Source: Acidimicrobiia bacterium (GTDB lineage Bacteria; Actinomycetota; Acidimicrobiia; Acidimicrobiales; AC-14). From it: a stretch of DNA of 13,660 nt. The translations under genes were made by a program, and so were the position numbers. The notes under the pieces are model-generated. The model did no database searches, was not told where the DNA came from, and saw nothing but the letters and a program-made list of their open reading frames with translations. Shown piece by piece: positions 7,536-12,525 of this stretch (within the stretch, counting starts at the first letter, position 1; every line of letters begins with the position of its first letter). The stretch covers positions 1 through 13,660 of the forward strand of contig JAFAUA010000286.1 of assembly GCA_019243595.1 (NCBI GenBank). Reading direction: 5' to 3'.

Positions 7536-7896
7536 CCGCCGTCGATGACGTCGTCGACGGCGGTGGCGGGTTCGTGGCCTGTGTGGTGGCGACGGCTGGT
7601 TTTGTGGTCGGCGTGCCGGAGCTCTTGCGCGCTGTGGTCGTGGTGCCGGAAGACTTCCGCGTCGTGGTGGTGACGCCGCGGCCCGCAGTCGTGCTCGGCC
7701 CCTCGCTCGTCGACGGCCCGCTCGTCGTCGAGTCGGCAACGGTCGACGACGACGACGTCGGCGCCTGCACGACGATCAGCTTGGGGTGCCCGGGTCCGGA
7801 CCCCGGAAGCCCGGCGATGGCCACGCCGATGGCGGCGCTGACGACGAGGAGTACGACGATGCTCGCGCGCTTCGCTGCCCGGGCCTGCCAATCCAT
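7522..7896 (-). CDS. Short anchored or secreted Thr/Ser-rich protein
   Basis: At 124 aa, a basic N-terminus (residues 4-10) is followed by a hydrophobic helix (about 11-30) that could be a signal anchor or signal peptide, then a low-complexity Ser/Thr/Pro region. The low-complexity part repeats TTTTRKSSG / TTTTARKSSG (about 76-93) and ends in Pro4-Ser/Thr and Ala-rich sequence. No known domain is visible. ATG 7896 is chosen because it follows TAGGCT by eight bases and starts directly before the hydrophobic helix; the frame upstream is not convincing. It faces the small membrane protein gene tail to tail with a 14-bp overlap, and both encode the same general layout: one TM helix and a Thr-rich exterior. 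Function is unknown. Confidence 0.65.
   Translation of the reverse strand: MDWQARAAKRASIVVLLVVSAAIGVAIAGLPGSGPGHPKLIVVQAPTSSSSTVADSTTSGPSTSEGPSTTAGRGVTTTTRKSSGTTTTARKSSGTPTTKPAVATTQATNPPPPSTTSSTAASAK
7536..7563. terminator. Perfect 10-bp hairpin between convergent 3' ends
   Basis: CCGCCGTCGA (7536-7545) and TCGACGGCGG (7554-7563) form a perfect 10-bp stem with an 8-base loop. It begins one base after the stop codon of the plus-strand gene and lies within the last codons of the minus-strand gene. No T-run follows on either strand. The position suggests a terminator for the plus-strand gene, though part of the symmetry could come from Asp/Thr codon bias. Confidence 0.4.
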
Positions 7897-7904
7897 GGCC
7901 GCAG

Positions 7905-7910
7905 AGCCTA
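7905..7910 (-). promoter_or_regulatory. Candidate -10 box (TAGGCT) of the Thr/Ser-rich gene
   Basis: On the minus strand TAGGCT is followed by eight bases and the ATG at 7896, again without a ribosome binding site. A run of seven A residues (plus-strand T 7921-7927) lies just upstream, where the promoter spacer would be. No clear -35 is seen. Confidence 0.45.
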
Positions 7911-8031
7911 GGGCGAAGGATTTTTTTCGCGACGGTTCCATCAGGGCCCCAACAGACGTCGCTCCCGAACGCCCGAATTCCAACGGGCCGGTCACGCCCT
8001 ACGAACTGGACCAGAGGGCCGCCGAGGGTCG

Positions 8032-8051
8032 CTCCAACACCGTTCCAACAC
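8032..8051 (+). promoter_or_regulatory. Tandem 11-bp direct repeat of the TTCCAACAC motif, candidate regulator site
   Basis: CTCCAACAC (8032-8040) and TTCCAACAC (8043-8051) are direct repeats with an exact 11-bp step. They end 34 bp before the candidate -35 of the first repeat-protein gene, an activator-like position. The step matches sites of OmpR/PhoB-family response regulators (established for Pho boxes). The rest of the 286-bp gap 7897-8182 holds an imperfect pair at the same step (7936-7955), TTCCAAC at 7978-7984, the promoter and a leader hairpin. Confidence 0.5.
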
Positions 8052-8085
8052 GCCGCTGGAGCCCGTAAAACCGCTGGTCAGCGCC

Positions 8086-8114
8086 TTGCTGCTGCCGATC
8101 GGCAGTGCTACAAA
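8086..8114 (+). promoter_or_regulatory. Candidate promoter of repeat-protein gene 1 with palindrome in the spacer
   Basis: TTGCTG (8086-8091), 17 bp, then TACAAA (8109-8114), preceded by TGC as in extended -10 promoters. The spacer holds a perfect 14-bp palindrome, CTGCCGATCGGCAG (8092-8105), a typical place for a repressor operator. The paralogous gene downstream has TTGTGT-N17-TAGAAA with the same GTGCTA(N)AAAG around the -10, which supports this call. A leader of roughly 60 nt would result. Confidence 0.5.
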
Positions 8115-8120
8115 GCCGGG

Positions 8121-8159
8121 TCTCACCGGGGGCGCGGCGAGGCGCCCTCGCCTGTGAGA
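8121..8159 (+). promoter_or_regulatory. Structured 5' leader hairpin before repeat-protein gene 1
   Basis: GGCGAGG-CGC-CCTCGCC (8136-8152) is a perfect 7-bp hairpin. It is enclosed by TCTCAC (8121-8126) pairing with GTGAGA (8154-8159). It ends 23 bp before the ATG at 8183 and just before GGAGG (8164-8168). It could affect mRNA stability or translation. No known riboswitch class is recognised. Confidence 0.35.
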
Positions 8160-8182
8160 AGACGGAGGTGACGGCGGCGAGT

Positions 8183-11100
8183 ATGGGCGTGAGAATGAAG
8201 GGGAGCCGGGTCCCGTGGTTGGCTGCCCTCCTACCGACCGGCGCCGCCGCCCTCCTTCTGATCCTGCCCACGCCGGCCGCTGCGGCCAGGCGGGGCGGAG
8301 GTGGCCCGGCGCCGACGACCACGACGACGGCAACCCCCGAGACCACGACCACGACGACTGCGCCGGCGACGTCGTCGCCGCCCACGGCGGCGCCCTCCCA
8401 GCCCGCTCCCTCGGGTCCCGCTGCGACGCCCGCACCGTCGGGTCCGGCTTCGGCGCCCGGCCCCGGCACCCAGTCCGGGAAGACCGCGGACGGTGGCACG
8501 GTCACCGCCTCCACGAGCGGGGGCTGCTACACGGCCCAGGGGACCGGTAACGGGCCCAACGAAAACTTCACGATCGCCATTGGGCACGGCTGCAATGCCA
8601 CCGGCGCCGTCAACGTCAACGGCGGCACGACCGGGAACCTGACCGTCGCCATCGGCGGCGGCAACGCCACTGGCACGACCGCCGGCGGCAGCAACGTCAA
8701 CGACATGACGATCGCCATCGGTGGCGGCGACGCCACCGGGACGGCGATCGCCGGCCCCAGTGGCAACGCCTCGGAGATGGCTTTCTCCCTGGGCGGCAAC
8801 GCCTACGGGACCGCGATCGGTGGCGACAACGTCGGGTACGGGCCCAACGCGTCGTCGGGCCTGGCCGGCAACGCCAGCGCGATGACCATCGCCATCGGCG
8901 GCAACGCCGTCGGCCACGCCATCGGCGGCAGCAGCATCGCCCTCTCCGATCAGAGCGGCGCCGGGGGAGCAACCGACGGGTCGATCGTCACCCCTGCGTC
9001 AGCGGCATTGACCATGCACGGCCAGAACGGCGGGAATGCCAATGCCACGTCGGGCCAGGGCGGCAACGCAACGAACGTGACGTTCGCCGTCGGCGGCAAC
9101 GCGGTCGGCATCGTCGGCGGCGGGAACTCGATCGCCATCGCCAACGCGGCGGGCGGTGTCGGAGGCGCGGCGGTGGTCCCGGTCGTGCCCACGGCCCGCT
9201 CGGGTGGATCGGGTGTGGTCGCCGCCGGGTCGTCGGGCAGCAACTCCGGTGGCACTGGCGGGAGCAACTCGGGATCGACCAGTTCACCCGACGCAACGTC
9301 CGGCTCGACGACCGGTGGCGAGTCCGGTGGCTCGGGCCCGACGGGTGGCTCGACCTCCGACGGCGAAGCCGACTCGACGGGCAACTCCGGTGGCAACGGT
9401 GTCTCGAGGGCGAAGTCGGGCGACACCGGCGTCGCCCAGAACAACGTGAACGTCGTGGCGACCGGCGGCGACGGCGGCCGTGGCGGTACGGCGACGGCCC
9501 ACTCCGGCAAGGCGGGCAGCCTCTCGAACGTGACGATGGCCGTCGGGGGATCGGCGACGGGCAACGTCGTCGGTGGCAGCTCCATCGCCATGGCCAACGC
9601 GAGCGGCGGCAACGGCGGTGACGTGAGCGTCAACGTCGTCCCGACCGCCATCTCGGGCAACTCGGGCGACGTCTCGGCCCAGTCCTCTGCGACCAACACG
9701 GGCAACACGGGCCCGGCGTCGTCGAGCTCGTACTCGGCGCCGATCGCCACCTCAGGCGCGTCGGGGTCGACCGGCGCCGCCAACGCCAACAAGGGCACCT
9801 CCGGCGGCTCGGGTGCGACCGGCGACGCCAGCAGCATCGGCGGCGCCATCTCCGTCGCCAACACCGGCGCCAACTCGCAGTCGACGGCGGTCTCCGGCAA
9901 CACCGGCGCCGCCACCAACATCACCAACGTGCACGCCGTTGGCGGCGACGGCGGGGCAGGCGGTACGGCGCACGCCGTCTCCGGCAAGGGTGGCAGCGTC
10001 TCCAACGTCACCGCCGGGATCGGCGGCTCTTCCAACGTCCGCACGATCGGCGGTGAGTCGATCGCCGTCGCCGACGCCAGTGGTGGGCGGGGCGGCAATG
10101 TGGACGTCACCGTCGTGCCGACCGCCATCTCCGGCAACTCGGGTGACGTCTCCGCTCAGTCCTCGGCGACCAACACGGGCAACACGGGCCCGGCGTCGTC
10201 ATCGGCCGGTTCGAGCCCCACGGCTGCGTCCGGCGGATCCGGAACCACCGGCTCTGCCGACGGGCGCCGCGCCGGCTCCGGCGATTCCGGCAACACCGGT
10301 GACGCCACCTCCAACGGCCTGGCCGACTCCACCGCCAACACCGGCGCCAACAGCCGCTCCATCGCCACGTCGGGCAACACCGGTGACGCCACCAACATCA
10401 CGACCATCGTCGCCACGGGCGGGCACGGCGCGGCGGGCGGTTCGGCCTCCGCCAAGTCCGGCAACGCCGGCACCGCCAGCGGCGCCACGCTCGCCGCCGG
10501 GGGACCGGCCAACAGCACGACGTCCGCGGACTCCATCGCCACCGGTGATGCGAGCGGCGGCGACGGCGGCTCGGTGAAGGTGACGGTGATCCCCACCGCC
10601 ATCTCCGGTGACTCTGGCAGCGCCGTCGCCCAGTCCTCGGCGACCAACACGGGCAACACCGGGTCCGCCAGCTCGGCTGCCAATTCGACGCCACTCGCCA
10701 CATCAGGTGGCTCGGGTGACACGGGTTCGGTGGACGGGCGGCGTGCCGGCTCCGGCGATTCCGGCAACACCGGTGACGCCACCGCCAGCGGCTTGGCCGA
10801 CTCCACCGCCAACTCCGGCGCCGACGCCACCTCGCGGGCCACGTCGGGCCGCACCGGCGACGCCGTCAACCAGACCCGGATCACGGCGACCGGTGGCGAC
10901 GCCGGCCGCGGTGGCGTGGCCGCTGCCGCGTCGGGCAAGGGCGGCGTGGCGACCGGCACGACGGTCGCAGCCGGGGGCGCAGCGAACGGCGCAGTGACCG
11001 CCAACTCGGTGCCCACCGGCGACTCGAGCGGCGGGCGTGGCGGCGACGTGAGCGTCACGGTGATTCCGACAGCGATCTCCGGCAAGTCCGGCGACACCAC

Positions 11101-12274
11101 CGCCCAGTCCTCGGCGACCAACACGGGCGACACCGGGTGGGCCGCCTCGAGCTCATCGGCGAGCCCGGTGGCACTGTCCGGCTCCTCCGGCGACACCGGC
11201 GATGCGTCGGGCAACAAGTCGTCCTCGGGCGACTCGGGGTCGACCGGCAATGCCACGGCAGGTGGGTCGGCGCTGTCGGCGGCCAACAGCGGCGCGCGGG
11301 GCAACGCCGTCGCCACGTCGGGCCGGACCGGCGACACCATGAACACCACGAGCTTGTCGTTGACCGGCGGCCACGGTGGCGTCGGGGGTGCCTCCAACGC
11401 AGCGGGTGGCACGGCCGGAGCCGCCTCCAACGCGGTGGCTTCCATGCACGCTGTTGGAACGACCTCGGCCCGGCTGCTGCCCCTCGCCGACATGAACGAC
11501 GGCGCCGGCGGCGACGTCAGCGCCAAGGTGACGCCGACGGCCCGCTCGGGCGACTCTGGCCAGGCCCACGGCCAGTCCACCGCCACCAACACCGGCGACA
11601 CCGGGCCGGCGAGCTCCACGGCATCGTTCGCCCCCGTCGCCCGCTCCGGGGACTCCGGTTCGACCGGGTCGACGGGCGGCGCCCACACCGCTCAGACGAG
11701 CGCCGGCGACCCCCTGCCCTTGCTGGCGGCCCGGGCCACCGCCGCTCCAACACCCCCCGTTCTGGGCCCGGCGACGAGCGGCCACGGCGGGTCGGGGAGC
11801 AGTGTTGGAGCCGGCGTTGGGAGCGTCGATCCGACCAGCGTGACGTCCGGTGCGGGCTTCGCCCAGGACGGCTCGGTGGCCTCGGGTTGCTCGGTCGCCA
11901 TCGACCACTCGGTGGCTTCGGGATGCTCCACCGCCCTGCACAACTCGGTCGCCTCCGGCGGCTTCGGACCCAGTGCCGTCGCCCGGCCCGTCCCGGCGCC
12001 GGCAGCCCCCTCGACGGCCTCGCAGCCCGCCTCTCAGGAGGTGCGGCGGCTTGCGACCACGGGCCTGCCTGTAGGCGATCTGGCCGCCGAGGGCGTGCTG
12101 AGCCTGGTGCTGGGTTGTTTGCTGCTCGGCGCAGCAAACCGCCGATCAAAGTCAAATAACTGGATGCGGATCCCGGGAATTTCCCAACACGATTCCAACA
12201 CGTCCCAGGGCTCCATCACCCACCCGCGTTGGAACATCCCAACCCTCGACCAACACTCAAGACTGCCAGCCTGA
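8183..12274 (+). CDS. Giant repetitive Gly/Ser/Asn/Thr-rich cell-surface protein with LAxTG sorting signal
   Basis: The 1363-aa protein has a Sec signal peptide (1 to about 35: basic start, LAALLPTGAAALLLIL, AAA) and a Thr/Pro-rich linker (about 40-105). A region of TIAIGGGNATG-type repeats (about 129-320) precedes about five super-repeats of roughly 158 aa, with anchors AQSSATNTGNTG at residues 500, 659, 817, 975 and a variant at 1131. A Cys-containing 12-aa repeat (1231-1266) leads to LATTG (1290-1294), a hydrophobic helix and Arg/Lys. That end matches sortase substrates of the LAxTG type, recognised by class E sortases of actinobacteria. An unexpected 40-residue tail follows. The GGxGGxGG stretches recall mycobacterial PGRS sequence, but no PE domain exists. 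It is most likely a cell-wall-attached structural or adhesive protein; function is inferred from layout only. ATG 8183 is chosen; GTG 8168, GTG 8189 and ATG 8195 are alternatives. Confidence 0.85.
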   Translation: MGVRMKGSRVPWLAALLPTGAAALLLILPTPAAAARRGGGGPAPTTTTTATPETTTTTTAPATSSPPTAAPSQPAPSGPAATPAPSGPASAPGPGTQSGKTADGGTVTASTSGGCYTAQGTGNGPNENFTIAIGHGCNATGAVNVNGGTTGNLTVAIGGGNATGTTAGGSNVNDMTIAIGGGDATGTAIAGPSGNASEMAFSLGGNAYGTAIGGDNVGYGPNASSGLAGNASAMTIAIGGNAVGHAIGGSSIALSDQSGAGGATDGSIVTPASAALTMHGQNGGNANATSGQGGNATNVTFAVGGNAVGIVGGGNSIAIANAAGGVGGAAVVPVVPTARSGGSGVVAAGSSGSNSGGTGGSNSGSTSSPDATSGSTTGGESGGSGPTGGSTSDGEADSTGNSGGNGVSRAKSGDTGVAQNNVNVVATGGDGGRGGTATAHSGKAGSLSNVTMAVGGSATGNVVGGSSIAMANASGGNGGDVSVNVVPTAISGNSGDVSAQSSATNTGNTGPASSSSYSAPIATSGASGSTGAANANKGTSGGSGATGDASSIGGAISVANTGANSQSTAVSGNTGAATNITNVHAVGGDGGAGGTAHAVSGKGGSVSNVTAGIGGSSNVRTIGGESIAVADASGGRGGNVDVTVVPTAISGNSGDVSAQSSATNTGNTGPASSSAGSSPTAASGGSGTTGSADGRRAGSGDSGNTGDATSNGLADSTANTGANSRSIATSGNTGDATNITTIVATGGHGAAGGSASAKSGNAGTASGATLAAGGPANSTTSADSIATGDASGGDGGSVKVTVIPTAISGDSGSAVAQSSATNTGNTGSASSAANSTPLATSGGSGDTGSVDGRRAGSGDSGNTGDATASGLADSTANSGADATSRATSGRTGDAVNQTRITATGGDAGRGGVAAAASGKGGVATGTTVAAGGAANGAVTANSVPTGDSSGGRGGDVSVTVIPTAISGKSGDTTAQSSATNTGDTGWAASSSSASPVALSGSSGDTGDASGNKSSSGDSGSTGNATAGGSALSAANSGARGNAVATSGRTGDTMNTTSLSLTGGHGGVGGASNAAGGTAGAASNAVASMHAVGTTSARLLPLADMNDGAGGDVSAKVTPTARSGDSGQAHGQSTATNTGDTGPASSTASFAPVARSGDSGSTGSTGGAHTAQTSAGDPLPLLAARATAAPTPPVLGPATSGHGGSGSSVGAGVGSVDPTSVTSGAGFAQDGSVASGCSVAIDHSVASGCSTALHNSVASGGFGPSAVARPVPAPAAPSTASQPASQEVRRLATTGLPVGDLAAEGVLSLVLGCLLLGAANRRSKSNNWMRIPGISQHDSNTSQGSITHPRWNIPTLDQHSRLPA
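8567..9140 (+). repeat. Coding repeats with T-I-A-I-G-G-G-N-A-T-G core
   Basis: At least five imperfect units of about 20-35 residues share a core like FTIAIGHGCNATG, LTVAIGGGNATG, MTIAIGGGDATG, MAFSLGGNAYG and MTIAIGGNAVG, followed by a Gly/Ser/Asn-rich link. The alternating hydrophobic/small pattern recalls beta-roll repeats such as the SIAIG units of YadA-type adhesin heads. That likeness is by eye only. Confidence 0.65.
9227..11690 (+). repeat. Five super-repeats of about 158 codons
   Basis: Equivalent CAG codons of the AQSSATNTGNTG anchor fall at 9680, 10157, 10631, 11105 and 11573, steps of 477, 474, 474 and 468 bp; a degenerate earlier unit is aligned at 9227. Each unit runs roughly: SG(N)TGDA-N-T, GG(D/H)GGxGG, a hydrophobic AxGG strand, SIA-A-ASGGxGG, V-V-V-PTAISG(N/D)SG, AQSSATNTGNTG-ASS. 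Units around 10271 and 10745 share 39 identical bases at a 474-bp step, pointing to recent duplication or gene conversion. Confidence 0.85.
11873..11962 (+). repeat. 36-bp tandem repeat coding SVASGCS-type 12-mers
   Basis: Units start at 11873, 11909 and 11945: SVASGCSVAIDH, SVASGCSTALHN and a partial SVASGGF. The first two each carry one Cys. They sit about 20 residues before a Pro/Ala stretch that leads to the sorting signal, so they would lie close to the cell wall. Confidence 0.7.
12050..12151 (+). other. C-terminal LATTG sorting signal (LPxTG-like)
   Basis: LATTG (12050-12064) is followed by a spacer, the hydrophobic segment GVLSLVLGCLLLGAA and the positive end NRRSK (to 12151). This is the three-part layout of a sortase substrate. 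LAxTG is the reported preference of class E sortases. No sortase gene is in the window. Confidence 0.75.
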
Positions 12275-12349
12275 CCTGCGGTTTTGCGCGGTTGGCCGGG
12301 TGTTGGAACCCGGCCCGCAAGTTCCATCACGGCCGCTCGATTCCAACAC
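12182..12349. promoter_or_regulatory. Cluster of TTCCAACAC motifs between the two repeat-protein genes
   Basis: Seen on the plus strand: TCCCAACAC 12182 and TTCCAACAC 12193 (11-bp step), TCCCAACCC 12237 and GACCAACAC 12248 (11-bp step), TTCCATCAC 12322, and TTCCAACAC 12341. Seen on the minus strand: GTTGGAA 12228-12234 and GTGTTGGAA 12300-12308. The cluster overlaps the last codons of gene 1 and lies 67-230 bp upstream of the candidate promoter of gene 2. It is a candidate multi-site regulatory region. Confidence 0.5.
12294..12315 (+). terminator. GC-rich hairpin after repeat-protein gene 1
   Basis: GGCCGGGT (12294-12301) and ACCCGGCC (12308-12315) form a perfect 8-bp stem with a 6-base loop, 20 bp past the stop codon. 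There is no T-run. One perfect GTGTTGGAA motif spans the loop, so the element could also be part of the regulator-binding cluster. Confidence 0.45.
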
Positions 12350-12415
12350 TTCGGGGGTCGGCGGGCGGGGGCGGCGATACGAAGAAATTCCCCCAGAAAT
12401 TTCGGCCGACATAGC

Positions 12416-12444
12416 TTGTGTGGCCCGGGGCTGCGTGCTAGAAA
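12416..12444 (+). promoter_or_regulatory. Candidate promoter of repeat-protein gene 2
   Basis: TTGTGT (12416-12421), 17 bp, TAGAAA (12439-12444), again inside GTGCTA(N)AAAG as for gene 1. An AT-rich stretch with an AGAAATT direct repeat (12383-12401) lies just upstream, where an UP-like element would be. It leaves a leader of about 75 nt. The gap 12275-12525 otherwise holds the motif cluster and the hairpin. Confidence 0.5.
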
Positions 12445-12525
12445 GCGATCCACTTTGTGTCGTGGGGAGACGTGCGCCCACGTGCGGGAACCTGTTCGAA
12501 GGCGGAACCAAGGCAAGGAATGAGC

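Noticed and set aside
7921..7927. Run of seven T as an intrinsic terminator for plus-strand transcripts
   Set aside because: Only a three-base-pair stem precedes it. It more likely belongs to the promoter spacer of the minus-strand gene.
8950..11688. Very long antisense open frames (395 and 510 codons) opposite the repeat gene
   Set aside because: They mirror the biased GC-rich repeat codons of the plus strand, give Pro/Ala/Glu-rich nonsense and have no start signals.
8557..11700. CRISPR-like array in the regularly repeated DNA
   Set aside because: Repeats are in-frame coding units of about 474 bp with diverged copies, not short identical repeats with unique spacers.
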